A stretch of 64,000 bases of DNA. Origin: Paenibacillus sp. UNC499MF. Its GTDB lineage: Bacteria > Bacillota > Bacilli > Paenibacillales > NBRC-103111. The notes beneath the pieces are model-generated. The model searched no databases and was not told the DNA's origin. It was given only the letters and a program-made list of their open reading frames with translations. Location of the stretch: positions 1 through 64,000 of the forward strand of contig NZ_FNVF01000004.1 in the NCBI RefSeq assembly GCF_900107975.1. Direction: 5' to 3'. Both the position numbers and the translations under genes were made by a program. This document shows, piece by piece, positions 21,934 to 30,879 of the stretch (position 1 is the first letter of the stretch; each line of letters starts with the position of its first letter).

Positions 21934-22522
21934 GTGAAGAATGCCGGACGGAGTAGAGGGCGTGATGAAGGGAGCCGGCGATAACGTCGGCCATATTCAT
22001 GACCAGGTTGAGGCGAGTGTTTTGAAGCACGAAATATTCCATAAACCCGCCGACGTTAACAATACCGGTAACATGAATATCGCCGACCGACGGAAGTTCC
22101 TTATTAACGCCTGCTCCCGGCTTAAGCGGTCCATGTCCGACTTGAATAGAGCCGACGCTGGATACCTGACCTAGACAAGCGTCGATCGCCACGATAAAGG
22201 GATGGCGGTGGGCCGCCTCTATAGCCGTAATCGTATCGGACAAATTCATGGCGTGTACCGGCTCATCCAACGTTCCGTACAAGGAATAGGACGCGCCGCT
22301 TCGTCTCTTTAAATTGCTGCCAACCAGGGGGCCTAATGAATCGCCTGTGGAACGGTCCGTACCGACACAAACGATCACAATAGGTTGATAGGAGGGCAGC
22401 TTTTTTAGAATCTCGGAAAAGTAAGCGGATAGGACGGCTGGCGTGCTGCTGTCCGTATGAGAAAGTTTAATAGAAGCGGGCTGCCCGGCAGCCGGCTTCG
22501 GGGAAAAGCCGAATGGTTTCAT
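21908..22522 (-). CDS. yyaC: Spore protease-like protein YyaC (DUF1256)
   Basis: 204 aa. YyaC is made during sporulation in B. subtilis and has a hydrogenase-maturation/GPR-like peptidase fold. Visible conserved blocks are VCVGTDRSTGDSLGPLVG and AIDACLGQVSSVGSI, which hold the acidic residues of the fold. ATG at 22522 has GGAGGG upstream. It is one of few minus-strand genes on this arm and supports a spore-forming host. Confidence 0.9.
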   Translation of the reverse strand: MKPFGFSPKPAAGQPASIKLSHTDSSTPAVLSAYFSEILKKLPSYQPIVIVCVGTDRSTGDSLGPLVGSNLKRRSGASYSLYGTLDEPVHAMNLSDTITAIEAAHRHPFIVAIDACLGQVSSVGSIQVGHGPLKPGAGVNKELPSVGDIHVTGIVNVGGFMEYFVLQNTRLNLVMNMADVIAGSLHHALYSVRHSSPTSALTSD

Positions 22523-22674
22523 TGAGGATCCCTCCGGGTTTGTCTTCTTATCGTGGTAAAGCGGCTTTCGGCAGGTATCAGCGGACGCTTAGAAGTTTTT
22601 ACTAGTATACGGAGAAAGCCGGGAAAATATACGTAGTCGATAGAGAAGAAACTAGAGTGAAGAGAGGGATCGGA

Positions 22675-22926
22675 ATGGAGGAGTGGCTGCTAATAGCATT
22701 CGACTCTACCCAGCAGGCGCTGCGGGCCGAAATGCTGCTCGAATACGCGGATATTGAAATCGACCTATGCCCGACTCCCAAAGGTGTAACGGCAGGCTGC
22801 GCGCTTTCCATTCAATTTCCGGCAGAGGACTATACGGAAGTGCAGCGGATCATCGAAACGGAGCAGGTCGAAATCAGAGGCATTTATTTCAAAAAAGAAT
22901 CCGAATATGTTAGGATGGAAAAGTAA
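22675..22926 (+). CDS. DUF3343 domain protein
   Basis: About 83 aa. The pattern LLIAFDSTQQALRAEMLLEY, then PTPKGVTAGCALSIQF, matches DUF3343, a putative Se/S carrier-like family that often lies near cysteine desulfurases. That fits the desulfurase-like gene 1.3 kb upstream, but the link is inference. ATG 22675 is chosen over GTG 22657 because AGAGAGG precedes it. Confidence 0.8.
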   Translation: MEEWLLIAFDSTQQALRAEMLLEYADIEIDLCPTPKGVTAGCALSIQFPAEDYTEVQRIIETEQVEIRGIYFKKESEYVRMEK

Positions 22927-22939
22927 GGGCGGTGACAAA

Positions 22940-23863
22940 ATGACTAACATGGGAAACAGACTGGCTGCCATTACGGGACTGAAAAATCCTGAAGAAACGG
23001 TGACCCATTTCGTGGATGATATCAAAAAATATTTACTGGATTCCCAACAGCTGATCAAGTACGGAGCTACGATCGTTGAAATTATCGTCATATACGTACT
23101 CTCTCGTTTAATTATTAAAGTGGCCGACAAGCTTGTTAACCGGATGATGGAAACGAGGGAGAAGAGCCCTCTTAAGTTCGATCCGAGACGCACGGCTACA
23201 ATCGGCAAGCTTATTCACAACATCATTTCTTATGTAGTCAACTTTATAACCATTCTGCTTATTCTGGCTCAAGTAGGCATTAATCTGGGACCTATTCTCG
23301 CCGGAGCGGGTGTGCTCGGACTGGCGATCGGTTTCGGAGCCCAAAGTTTGGTGAAGGATGTCATAACGGGGTTCTTCATCATTTTCGAGGATCAGTTTGC
23401 CGTAGGGGACGTTATTCAAGTCGATACGTTCCGGGGAACTGTGGAGCAAATCGGCATCCGGGTAACACGGCTTCGCAGCTGGACAGGGGAAGTTCACTTT
23501 ATTCCGAACGGAAATATCAAACAGGTTACGAACTATTCGATCAACAATTCGCTGGCGATCGTCGATATTTCGATTGCTTATGAATCGGATATCGATAAAA
23601 CGATGGAAGTTCTGCAAAAAACCGTGGACCGGATGGCGGAAGGCAACGAAAATATCGTAAGCGAGCCGAAGGTGCTCGGTGTCCAGTCTATGGGGAATTC
23701 GGAGGTTGTGCTGCGGATAACAGCGGAGTGCAAACCGAATATGCAGGTCGATGTGCAGCGTAAAATGTTCGCGGAAGTGAAAAAGCAGCTGGATGCGCAC
23801 GGAATCGAGATTCCGTATCCGAAAACCGTGACCTATTTCAAAGGGGAAAGGGGAGCCATGTAG
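22940..23863 (+). CDS. Small-conductance mechanosensitive channel, MscS family
   Basis: About 307 aa. An N-terminal membrane segment (IVEIIVIYVLSRLIIKV) and two later ones lead into the pore helix GPILAGAGVLGLAIGFGAQSL and the cytoplasmic beta domain (GDVIQVDTFRGTVEQIGIR). It releases solutes under osmotic downshift. ATG 22940 follows GGGCGGTGACAAA; an in-frame ATG at 22907 would overlap the previous gene by 20 nt and lacks an SD. Confidence 0.93.
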   Translation: MTNMGNRLAAITGLKNPEETVTHFVDDIKKYLLDSQQLIKYGATIVEIIVIYVLSRLIIKVADKLVNRMMETREKSPLKFDPRRTATIGKLIHNIISYVVNFITILLILAQVGINLGPILAGAGVLGLAIGFGAQSLVKDVITGFFIIFEDQFAVGDVIQVDTFRGTVEQIGIRVTRLRSWTGEVHFIPNGNIKQVTNYSINNSLAIVDISIAYESDIDKTMEVLQKTVDRMAEGNENIVSEPKVLGVQSMGNSEVVLRITAECKPNMQVDVQRKMFAEVKKQLDAHGIEIPYPKTVTYFKGERGAM

Positions 23864-23867
23864 CCCT

Positions 23868-24104
23868 ATGGAGAAGAAGCAGTACGAACTCGGGGATATC
23901 GTGCAGATGAAAAAGCAGCATCCCTGCGGAACGAATGAAATGGAAATTATTCGTATGGGCATGGACATCCGGATCAAATGCGTAGGCTGTAAACACAGCG
24001 TGCTGGTGCCGCGCGCGAAGTTCGAAAGCAAACTGAAGAAGGTGCTCCGGTCCTCGGCAGACAAGGGAGCGGAACCATCCGAAAACGGAGTGTCAGGGTC
24101 TTGA
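23868..24104 (+). CDS. DUF951 family protein (YyzM-like)
   Basis: 78 aa. Core sequence YELGDIVQMKKQHPCGTNEMEI, then RIKCVGCKHSVLVPRAKFE, is the DUF951 pattern with its Cys-containing motifs (CG, CVGC). Nucleic-acid binding has been suggested for the family, but function is not established. It starts 4 nt after the mscS stop; its stop codon lies inside the following terminator. Confidence 0.88.
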   Translation: MEKKQYELGDIVQMKKQHPCGTNEMEIIRMGMDIRIKCVGCKHSVLVPRAKFESKLKKVLRSSADKGAEPSENGVSGS

Positions 24105-24118
24105 CGCTCCTTTTTTTC
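24086..24118 (+). terminator. Terminator overlapping the DUF951 stop codon
   Basis: GGAGTGTCA (24087-24095) pairs with TGACGCTCC (24102-24110, one G-U), then seven T. Confidence 0.85.
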
Positions 24119-24182
24119 TTGCCGAATTTCCCTCTTGCAGACTAACCACAGCTTGTGCTACAATAAAAAATGTTCTCGATAC

Positions 24183-24273
24183 GGAAAGGTACCCAAGAGG
24201 CCCAAGGGGGCTGACTCGAAATCAGCTAGGCGGCGCAAGCCGTGCGTGGGTTCGAATCCCACTCTTTCCGCCA
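24183..24273 (+). tRNA. tRNA-Ser (anticodon CGA)
   Basis: 91 nt with encoded CCA. Acceptor stem GGAAAGG pairs with the 3' TCTTTCC; anticodon stem GCTGA/TCAGC with loop CTCGAAA gives CGA, reading UCG. A long variable arm and the TTCGAAT T-loop are as expected for tRNA-Ser. Confidence 0.97.
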
Positions 24274-24289
24274 TAACCTTACCTATGAT

Positions 24290-24323
24290 AACCTCCTGCT
24301 TCGTTATGAAGCAGGAGGTTTTT
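24290..24323 (+). terminator. tRNA-Ser terminator
   Basis: AACCTCCTGCTTC (24290-24302) pairs with GAAGCAGGAGGTT (24308-24320), followed by T. Confidence 0.9.
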
Positions 24324-24514
24324 GCATATCACTGCATGGTTCCGGTTAATCGGCTCCAGAAGGAGGCCGATGATTCGTTTGCGAAGCGGCGAAATCCATT
24401 CGATCTACAACACCGAAGCTCCCAGCGCAGTGCTCAGCCTCACATGCCGGTGGTCACGCACCAATCCCAGTCGCACGCTGCGATACTGCGATGCGGTTGG
24501 TTTGAGCCCCGCCT

Positions 24515-24796
24515 TCAGGCCGCCCCGCCGGTACGTCCCTGCCGTTCTTTCCGCACAACGGAAAAACGGTCGATGATGTAACCGATAAGCGCCCAGGAAG
24601 CTACCGTGAGCACGTAGATCACAAACATTTTACCCATGGAGATCTCATAGACATTCGTGAACATGGGAGCAAACCAGGCAGGCACGCTGAGGGAGTAAAA
24701 GAGCAGATACAGCGAGTCCCGGTCATGGCCGAAATAATGAATCAGGCAGAGTAAAAGGCCGAAAATCGTCGCATACAGCGTGAAGGATTTCTTCAT
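24515..24796 (-). CDS. Small membrane protein of unknown function
   Basis: About 93 aa from the ATG at 24796 (MKKSFTLYATIFGLLLC). Three hydrophobic segments are visible: about 5-22, 29-46 and 55-77. The short tail is basic. It lies 17 nt downstream of the yjzC-like gene on the same strand and is probably co-transcribed. I recognise no family. Confidence 0.6.
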   Translation of the reverse strand: MKKSFTLYATIFGLLLCLIHYFGHDRDSLYLLFYSLSVPAWFAPMFTNVYEISMGKMFVIYVLTVASWALIGYIIDRFSVVRKERQGRTGGAA

Positions 24797-24813
24797 AAAG
24801 GCAGAGCCCCTTT

Positions 24814-24996
24814 TCAGTGGTACAGCCGCTTCCATTTGCGGTTGTGATTTTTGGTGTCGGGAAACGAGTCACCTTTCTTCAAGTGAACGATTTCGGGGTT
24901 GTTGATCCCCATATGAAAGGCATTCTCGCCGATTTCGATGTAGCGGCCTTCGTTGGGTGCCTTGTCGCCAGGCACGAACTGCGTCTTCTCACCCAT
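24814..24996 (-). CDS. YjzC-like small protein
   Basis: 60 aa from ATG 24996 (MGEKTQFVPGDKAPNEGRYI). The pattern of a short lead, PGDKAPN-G-Y-E-G, and KGD-FP resembles the YjzC family of Bacilli, function unknown. GGGGGTGA lies 6 nt before the ATG, which decides it over the GTG at 25005. Confidence 0.7.
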   Translation of the reverse strand: MGEKTQFVPGDKAPNEGRYIEIGENAFHMGINNPEIVHLKKGDSFPDTKNHNRKWKRLYH

Positions 24997-25122
24997 CTTT
25001 TTCACCCCCAGGCTTTTGAATTACGGACTTAGTATGTCCGCCGCTCACGAATAGCATGTGCCCCGCAGGAAGTGCGCCGGCAAGCAGACATTGGCAGTTC
25101 CGGAGCTTGGACAGGTTATGAC

Positions 25123-25151
25123 TTGTAATGGGGAAAGCAATCTGCTATAGT
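25123..25151 (+). promoter_or_regulatory. rpsF operon promoter
   Basis: TTGTAA (25123-25128) and TATAGT (25146-25151) with a 17-bp spacer, 91 nt before the rpsF start. Confidence 0.65.
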
Positions 25152-25185
25152 ATTTAGGTGCGAGTTTTGTAATTCAATTAATTCT

Positions 25186-25220
25186 CGCTCCTTGCTCCCG
25201 ATCAGAATTGGGAGCCGCTT
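25186..25220 (+). promoter_or_regulatory. Probable S6:S18 ribosomal-protein leader hairpin
   Basis: GCTCCC (25194-25199) pairs with GGGAGC (25210-25215), and a CCG triplet follows the stem, shortly before the rpsF SD. rpsF-rpsR leaders in Firmicutes carry an RNA element bound by the S6:S18 complex; position and hairpin fit, but I could not fold it rigorously. Confidence 0.5.
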
Positions 25221-25242
25221 AGTCCAAAAGGAGGTGACAAGC

Positions 25243-25530
25243 ATGCGTAAATACGAAGTGATGTATATCATTCGTACAGACATTGAACAAGAACAAGTTC
25301 AATCTACTGTAGAGAAGTTCCAAGGCATTATCACCAACGGTGGTGGCGAAATTACGAAGCACGACCTGATGGGTAAACGTCGCCTTGCGTACGAGATCAA
25401 CAAGTTCCGTGACGGAAACTATGTCCTCGTACATTTCAACGCAGAACCTGCTGTTGTAGCAGAGCTTGATCGTGTAATGAAGATTTCCGACGAAGTCATT
25501 CGCTACCTGATCGTTAAAGACGTAGCTTAA
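25243..25530 (+). CDS. rpsF: 30S ribosomal protein S6
   Basis: 95-aa S6, which pairs with S18 in the 30S platform. MRKYEVMYIIRTDIEQEQV start, the GGGEITKHDLMGKRRLAYEI core and the KISDEVIRYLIVK end are standard. The ATG at 25243 has a perfect AAAGGAGGTGA 5 nt upstream, which rules out the longer in-frame start at 25192. First gene of rpsF-ssb-rpsR. Confidence 0.97.
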   Translation: MRKYEVMYIIRTDIEQEQVQSTVEKFQGIITNGGGEITKHDLMGKRRLAYEINKFRDGNYVLVHFNAEPAVVAELDRVMKISDEVIRYLIVKDVA

Positions 25531-25568
25531 TCAGCGTGTTAAGTAAGGAAGCATCGGAGGGATGAACG

Positions 25569-26051
25569 TTGTTAAACCGTGTAATTCTTATCGGCAGACT
25601 GACAAGAGATCCTGAGCTGCGTTACACACCTGCGGGTGTGGCCGTAACCCAATTTACACTGGCGGTGGATCGACCGTTCGTAAGTTCGCAATCGAAGGAA
25701 CGGGAAGCCGATTTCATACCTGTCGTGACTTGGAGACAGCTTGCGGAAACTTGCGCCAACTATCTTCGCAAAGGCCGTTTGGCGGCAGTGGAAGGACGTA
25801 TGCAGGTACGCTCATACGACAATAACGAGGGACGTAAAGTTTACGTTACCGAAGTCATTGCCGACAATGTGCGCTTCCTGGAATCGGCTAATTCCGCAAA
25901 CCGTGAAGAGGGTTCATACTCCGGCGGTTCAGGCGGTGGATATGGCGGCGGCGGAAGCGGCAGCGGCCGAAATACGCGGGATCAACAGCAGGATCCTTTC
26001 CTCGACGACGGGAAACCGATCGACATATCCGATGATGATTTGCCATTCTAA
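25569..26051 (+). CDS. ssb: Single-stranded DNA-binding protein
   Basis: 160-aa SsbA-type protein with an N-terminal OB fold (LNRVILIGRLTRDPELRYTP), a glycine/serine-rich linker (about residues 118-137) and the C-terminal acidic tip DDDLPF that docks replication and repair partners. The start is TTG at 25569 behind GGAGGG. Usual location between rpsF and rpsR. Confidence 0.97.
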   Translation: MLNRVILIGRLTRDPELRYTPAGVAVTQFTLAVDRPFVSSQSKEREADFIPVVTWRQLAETCANYLRKGRLAAVEGRMQVRSYDNNEGRKVYVTEVIADNVRFLESANSANREEGSYSGGSGGGYGGGGSGSGRNTRDQQQDPFLDDGKPIDISDDDLPF

Positions 26052-26070
26052 GTAGAAAGGACTGACTCAA

Positions 26071-26379
26071 ATGAGCGAACAACAAACAAGCAGCCGTCCG
26101 CAACGTTCGGAAGGCGGTGATCGTCCGGAGCGTTCGGAGCGCAAGTTCACTCCACGCCGCGGTAAAGGCGGTAAGCGCCGTAAAGTTTGCTACTTCACAG
26201 CAAACAAGATCACTCATATCGATTACAAAGATATCGAGACCCTTAAGAAATTTATCTCCGAAAGAGGTAAAATCTTGCCTCGTCGTGTAACGGGTACTTC
26301 CGCGAAGTATCAGCGTATGCTGACAACAGCAATCAAGCGCTCGCGCACAATTGCTTTGCTTCCATACACTACGGAGTAG
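26071..26379 (+). CDS. rpsR: 30S ribosomal protein S18
   Basis: 102-aa S18. The conserved core starts [17 protein letters not shown] and continues [16 protein letters not shown]. About 25 extra Ser/Arg/Glu-rich residues precede it, longer than the B. subtilis protein (about 79 aa) but common in Paenibacillus. Last gene of the rpsF operon. Confidence 0.96.
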   Translation: MSEQQTSSRPQRSEGGDRPERSERKFTPRRGKGGKRRKVCYFTANKITHIDYKDIETLKKFISERGKILPRRVTGTSAKYQRMLTTAIKRSRTIALLPYTTE

Positions 26380-26393
26380 TTTGTATAGAGAAG

Positions 26394-26497
26394 AAGACAG
26401 CCGGTTCTGCCGGCTGTCTTTTTTTATGGCCAAAGAAGGTTAAGCCGATTTAAAAAGGATCAAGGCAGGAGGCCGGAGAAAAATCTCCGGTTTTTTT
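26394..26497 (+). terminator. Two tandem terminators after rpsR
   Basis: First: GACAGCCGG (26396-26404) with CCGGCTGTC (26410-26418) and seven T. Second: CCGGAGA (26473-26479) with TCTCCGG (26484-26490) and seven T. The doubled stop lies just before a DnaA-box cluster. Confidence 0.88.
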
Positions 26498-26519
26498 ATG
26501 CTCCGATGCGAAGAGGGAC

Positions 26520-26663
26520 TGTGGATAACCGCCGAAGTTAGACAGTCCACAGGAACTTTTATAGAATGGAGATAGGACTTGGGGACATGTGGAAAACATC
26601 GTGACTAAATCCCAATGAAAAGTTATGCACATGTGGATAGAAAACTGATGAAAGTTATCTACA
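26520..26663. promoter_or_regulatory. DnaA-box cluster outside oriC
   Basis: Within 144 bp there is one perfect box (TGTGGATAA 26520-26528, minus) and four with one mismatch: TGTGGAAAA 26588-26596, TTATGCACA 26623-26631, TGTGGATAG 26632-26640 and TTATCTACA 26655-26663. Two of them abut. Such DnaA-box clusters away from oriC are known in B. subtilis, where they influence initiation timing. The interval has no gene, only the preceding terminators. Confidence 0.75.
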
Positions 26664-26684
26664 AAACGGGGAGTGGCGGGTGAT

Positions 26685-27044
26685 TTGAAAATCAGTAAGC
26701 AAAACGCCGAACATTACGTATGGGGAGACGGATGCGACGGCTGGTATCTCCACAAAGGTGATGAAACGATCATTCACGAACGAATGCCTCCCGGAACGAG
26801 CGAGGAGAGACATCTGCATGAGCGCGCGGCCCAGTTCTTTTTCATTTTAACGGGGCAGGTTGTGATGGAGACGGACGGCGAATGGCATGAGCTGGGTCCA
26901 CAAGAAGGCATCAGAATCCCGCCGGGCACCCCGCATTGTATCCATAACCGTTCGCATGATGCCGCGGAGTTTCTAGTTATCTCCAAACCGGGTACTAAAG
27001 GAGACCGAATCCCGCAGGATAGGCTGAAGCTGACTGAAATTTAA
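26685..27044 (+). CDS. Cupin-domain protein
   Basis: About 119 aa; one cupin beta-barrel. Metal-site motifs are visible: HLHERAAQFFFILTG for motif 1 and PPGTPHCIHNRS for motif 2. Substrate is unknown. TTG 26685 has GGGGAG 11 nt upstream; an in-frame GTG at 26673 overlaps that SD. It lies immediately after the DnaA-box cluster, which may affect its transcription. Confidence 0.8.
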   Translation: MKISKQNAEHYVWGDGCDGWYLHKGDETIIHERMPPGTSEERHLHERAAQFFFILTGQVVMETDGEWHELGPQEGIRIPPGTPHCIHNRSHDAAEFLVISKPGTKGDRIPQDRLKLTEI

Positions 27045-27099
27045 GGTGCCCGGAGCACGATAAGGACCAAGTTCAGGAAACACAGCTGGAGCTGTTTTG

Positions 27100-27108
27100 T
27101 GGTATAAT
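27100..27108 (+). promoter_or_regulatory. Extended -10 promoter
   Basis: TGGTATAAT, a TGn extension with a perfect TATAAT (27103-27108), 41 nt before the MazG-like gene. No clear -35. Confidence 0.6.
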
Positions 27109-27148
27109 CGTGTATAAAGCTTGTAAGGGATAAGGGGAGGAGCGGTCA

Positions 27149-27460
27149 TTGTCCAATCGGGAAAGAGAGGTTGATCTCGCGAAGCGGGTCAAGGTCATTG
27201 AATGGCTCAAAACCGAGGTTGTCGATCAGGTAGCGCGTCTGTTTAAAGGGATATGGAAGGGCAATCAAGCTAAAATTACAGATGGCCTTGCCAGTCTGAT
27301 TTCCAGCGTATATATACTTGGCCGCCGGCTTGGGGTCTCTTTTCGAAGTTTAGATGAAGCAATCATGGATAAAATGAAAAAGCATAGAGAAGAAGGTCAC
27401 CAGCTCGAGGATTGGTATGGAGATATCTCGGCACTGGAAGATCATCTTCGTAAGAGGTGA
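27149..27460 (+). CDS. MazG-like family protein
   Basis: 103 aa. All-helical, with EWLKTEVVDQVARLFKGIWKG and a DGLASLISSVYILGRRLGV stretch resembling the short MazG-like family found near gdpP in Firmicutes. The full set of MazG metal-binding glutamates is not evident, so nucleotide pyrophosphatase activity is doubtful. Start is TTG 27149 after GGGGAGGAGC. Confidence 0.7.
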   Translation: MSNREREVDLAKRVKVIEWLKTEVVDQVARLFKGIWKGNQAKITDGLASLISSVYILGRRLGVSFRSLDEAIMDKMKKHREEGHQLEDWYGDISALEDHLRKR

Positions 27461-27465
27461 ACGCG

Positions 27466-28389
27466 TTGACAAAGAAAAATTTGCAGTTCATCGGATGGGG
27501 TCTGCTGTATATACTCTTTCTGTTATCTTTTATGACGTCCTATTTAGTGATTACGGCCAGTTTTCTAATGATTCCGGTCTTGATTCTGTTCGTGAAGCTG
27601 GACGCCAAACGGTTTACGGCTTTTTATCTGGGAATACTCCTGGTTGTCAATTTATTGCTCGGATGGACGGGATTCGTCGTCTTGGCCATTTCGTTATTCC
27701 TGCTGCCGCCGGTTATCGTAATCGGTACGCTTTATAAAAAGAAGGCGCCCGCACATCTGGTTATCACGTACGGTACACTTACTTTTCTGGCCGAAATGCT
27801 GCTTACGCTTGTAATCGGGTTCCTGTTCAACTTGAATTTCATCAAGAAATTCAAAACGATCATGCTGGATTATTTGAACAATATGCAGCCTGCCGTAAAG
27901 GGAATGCTGCCGACCCAGGGCGACATGCAGTGGTATGTGGATGTGCTCGTACAAATCATTCCGCTGGATATGATTCTGTTCTCGCTCTACTTCATCGGAG
28001 TTACTCATCTGATCGGACGCCGCCTGCTTAACCGCATGGGAGAGGACATTCCTGGCATGCCGCCTGTAAGAGAGTGGAAGCTGCCGAAAGCGTTCGTCTG
28101 GATTTACCTCATCGCGTTCGCGGCGGATATGCTGTTCGTCTCGGCGACCAATTCGCTGATGTCGGCTCTGCTTATCAATCTGCTGCCGCTGCTTATGTTC
28201 GCGTTCGCCATCCAAGCAATTTCGTTTCTTGCGTTCGTGGCCCATTATAAAGGTTGGGGTAAACTGCTGCCGGTGGCCGGCACGATTCTTCTGATCGTGT
28301 TTATGCCGTTTTTGCTTGTGCTCTACAGTTTACTCGGCGTGTTCGATGTGGCTTTTCCGTTACGGGAAAGGCTCTTCAAATCTAGATAA
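27466..28389 (+). CDS. DUF2232 membrane protein (YybS-like)
   Basis: About 307 aa with some seven to eight hydrophobic segments, for example ILFLLSFMTSYLVITASFLM and the last, LLIVFMPFLLVLYSLLGVF. It matches the YybS family that precedes gdpP in B. subtilis (yybS-gdpP-rplI-dnaC); function unknown. TTG 27466 has AGAGGTGA 5 nt before it; GTG 27457 is an alternative. Confidence 0.85.
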   Translation: MTKKNLQFIGWGLLYILFLLSFMTSYLVITASFLMIPVLILFVKLDAKRFTAFYLGILLVVNLLLGWTGFVVLAISLFLLPPVIVIGTLYKKKAPAHLVITYGTLTFLAEMLLTLVIGFLFNLNFIKKFKTIMLDYLNNMQPAVKGMLPTQGDMQWYVDVLVQIIPLDMILFSLYFIGVTHLIGRRLLNRMGEDIPGMPPVREWKLPKAFVWIYLIAFAADMLFVSATNSLMSALLINLLPLLMFAFAIQAISFLAFVAHYKGWGKLLPVAGTILLIVFMPFLLVLYSLLGVFDVAFPLRERLFKSR

Positions 28390-28406
28390 GGGTCAGGGGA
28401 GAGTAA

Positions 28407-30374
28407 ATGCCGAAATTCTTGTCGAAACGATGGCATGGACAACATATGGTATGGACGTTTGCGCTGCTGGGCGCTTTAACGATCGTACTGTTTCTGTATG
28501 AATGGGTATTGGGTGTCGCTGCTCTGCTCGCCTCGGGACTTGTGCTGTACTTCTCGTGGAAGGCGGAGAGTGCTTTTCGTCACGATTTGAATGCTTATCT
28601 GGGCACCATCACGCACCGGGTTAAAAAATCCGCCGGCGATGTGATATCGGAGCTGCCGATCGGCATGATTCTATATAATGAAGAAAAAGAAATCGAATGG
28701 CATAATCCGTTCGTCGCCAAGCTCGCCAAAAAGGACTCCGTAATCGGGGATTCCCTGGAGGAAGTGTTTCCAAGCTGGAAGCCGGGCAAGGAGAAGGAAA
28801 AGGAAGAGACGTACGAAATCGAGCAGGACGGCCAGGTGTATAAACTCTGGCACCGTCCCGACGAGCGTCTTCTGTATATCCGCGATGTGACGGATTACGT
28901 CCGGCTCGTTCAGAAGCATGACGAGGAAAAAATCGCGATCGGGATCGTCCTGATGGATAACCTGGATGAGGTCACCCAGGGAATGGACGATCAGACGCGG
29001 AGCATCATGCTCGCCCGGGTAACCGGTGAAATCACGGAGTGGGCTCACCGGTACGGAGTCTATCTGCGCAGGACCTCATCCGACCGTTTTCTGATTCTGA
29101 TGAATCAGAAGGCGCTGCGCGAGCTGGAGCAGAACCGGTTCGACATCCTCGATGAAGTGCGCGATCTCACGATGGAATACAAGCTGCCGCTGACGGTCAG
29201 CGTGGGGATCGCTTCCGGCATCGAGGAGCTTGAGGAGCTCGGCCGGGTCGCTCAGACGAGCCTGGACATGTCTCTGGGCCGCGGAGGCGACCAGGTGACC
29301 GTCAAGGCGGGCCAGCGCATCTCGTTCTACGGCGGGCGCACCAACGCCGTAGAGAAGCGCACACGCGTGCGTGCCCGCGTGATCTCTCATGCGCTGAGGG
29401 ATCTGATCAAGGAAAGCGACAAGGTCATCATCATGGGACACCGCTTTCCGGATATGGATTCCATCGGCGCGGCGATCGGCCTGCTGAAGGCCGTGCAAAT
29501 CAGCAACAAGGAAGGCTACATTGTGCTGGAAGGCATCAATCCTTCGATCGAGAAGCTGATGGCGATGATCGAAGAGGATGAGAAACTGAACCGGTGGTTC
29601 ATCACACCGGCGCAGGCGATGCAGATCACGACGCAGCGGACGCTGGCCGTCGTGCTGGATACGCACCGGGCTTCGATGGTTGCCGAGCCGAAGCTGTTCA
29701 ACCTGACACACCGTGTCATGGTCGTGGATCATCACCGCCGCAGCGAAGAGTTTTTCCACGATGCCGTGCTTGTGTACATGGAGCCTTACGCGTCGTCGAC
29801 CTGCGAACTGGTCACGGAGCTGCTCCAGTACTTCAACGAGAAGATGTCGCTGGACGCGCTGGAGGCGACCGTGCTGCTGGCCGGGATCGTGGTCGACACG
29901 AAGCAGTTCAGTCTCCGTACGGGTTCCCGTACGTTCGAAGCGGCTTCTTTCCTGAGAAGGAACGGGGCGGATCCGACCCTCATCCAGAAGATGCTGAAAG
30001 AAGATCTTCAATCGTATATCGAGAAAGCCGAGATTATGAGACATACGGAAATGCTGTATGATCACATCGCTCTGGCGGTCGGCGAACAGAATCACAAATA
30101 TTCTCAGTTGATGATCGCCCAGGTGGCTGATACCTTATTAAATATGACCGGCGTTTTCGCCTCCTTCGTCATTTGTGAACGGCCAGACGGATTAACCGGC
30201 ATCAGCGCACGCTCGCTCGGCGCGATGAACGTTCAGATCGTGATGGAACGGATGGGCGGCGGCGGCCACCTGACGAACGCAGCGACCCAGCTTGAGCTGA
30301 ATCCGCAGGAAGCGGCGGCGAAGCTGAAACAAATATTGCAAGAGATAGAGGAAGAGGAGGGGCTTTTCGAATGA
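28407..30374 (+). CDS. gdpP: Cyclic-di-AMP phosphodiesterase GdpP
   Basis: 655 aa. Two N-terminal membrane helices (about 15-52), a PAS-like domain (about 75-155), a degenerate GGDEF domain (about 170-300) and a DHH/DHHA1 phosphodiesterase. Metal motifs are [14 protein letters not shown] (about 342) and VVDHHRR (about 440), with [10 protein letters not shown] near the end. It degrades c-di-AMP, affecting potassium balance and cell-wall stress. It overlaps rplI by 4 nt (ATGA). Confidence 0.96.
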   Translation: MPKFLSKRWHGQHMVWTFALLGALTIVLFLYEWVLGVAALLASGLVLYFSWKAESAFRHDLNAYLGTITHRVKKSAGDVISELPIGMILYNEEKEIEWHNPFVAKLAKKDSVIGDSLEEVFPSWKPGKEKEKEETYEIEQDGQVYKLWHRPDERLLYIRDVTDYVRLVQKHDEEKIAIGIVLMDNLDEVTQGMDDQTRSIMLARVTGEITEWAHRYGVYLRRTSSDRFLILMNQKALRELEQNRFDILDEVRDLTMEYKLPLTVSVGIASGIEELEELGRVAQTSLDMSLGRGGDQVTVKAGQRISFYGGRTNAVEKRTRVRARVISHALRDLIKESDKVIIMGHRFPDMDSIGAAIGLLKAVQISNKEGYIVLEGINPSIEKLMAMIEEDEKLNRWFITPAQAMQITTQRTLAVVLDTHRASMVAEPKLFNLTHRVMVVDHHRRSEEFFHDAVLVYMEPYASSTCELVTELLQYFNEKMSLDALEATVLLAGIVVDTKQFSLRTGSRTFEAASFLRRNGADPTLIQKMLKEDLQSYIEKAEIMRHTEMLYDHIALAVGEQNHKYSQLMIAQVADTLLNMTGVFASFVICERPDGLTGISARSLGAMNVQIVMERMGGGGHLTNAATQLELNPQEAAAKLKQILQEIEEEEGLFE

Positions 30375-30814
30375 AAGTCGTATTTCTGAAGGACGTTAAA
30401 GGGCAAGGCAAAAAAGGGGAAATCAAAGAGGTATCCGAAGGTTACGCAACGAACTTCCTGATCCCCCGCGGACTGGCCGCGGCAGGAACGAACGGGGCGG
30501 TTAAACAGGTGGACCAGCAGAAGAAAGCCGAACAGAAGCGCAAGGATCAGGAGAAAGAAGACGCGGAAGTTCTGGCAGGCAAGCTGAACGAAACGACCGT
30601 AACGATCAAAACGAAAGCCGGTGAAGGCGGCCGGTTATTCGGGGCTATCACAAGCAAGCAGATCGCGGAGCAGCTTGAGAAAGCCGGCTACAAGATCGAC
30701 AAGCGTAAAATTTTGCTGAACGATCCTATCCGCTCTCTGGGCGTAACGAAAGTGTCCGTTAAGCTGCATACGGAAGTAACGGCTACAATCAGCGTGCAAG
30801 TATCGGAAGAATAG
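30371..30814 (+). CDS. rplI: 50S ribosomal protein L9
   Basis: 147 aa with the N-terminal [20 protein letters not shown], central long helix rich in Lys/Glu, and C-terminal domain. Standard L9, coupled to gdpP by a 4-nt overlap. Confidence 0.97.
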   Translation: MKVVFLKDVKGQGKKGEIKEVSEGYATNFLIPRGLAAAGTNGAVKQVDQQKKAEQKRKDQEKEDAEVLAGKLNETTVTIKTKAGEGGRLFGAITSKQIAEQLEKAGYKIDKRKILLNDPIRSLGVTKVSVKLHTEVTATISVQVSEE

Positions 30815-30879
30815 ACGGTGTTATTATTCCTTCTAAGATTGGACAGGATAGAAACTAACAATAGAACAGGTGAAGCTTC

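Noticed and set aside
24135-24581. 148-codon open frame across tRNA-Ser
   Set aside because: Runs through the tRNA and its terminator; not a plausible gene. The stretch 24324-24514 shows nothing else.
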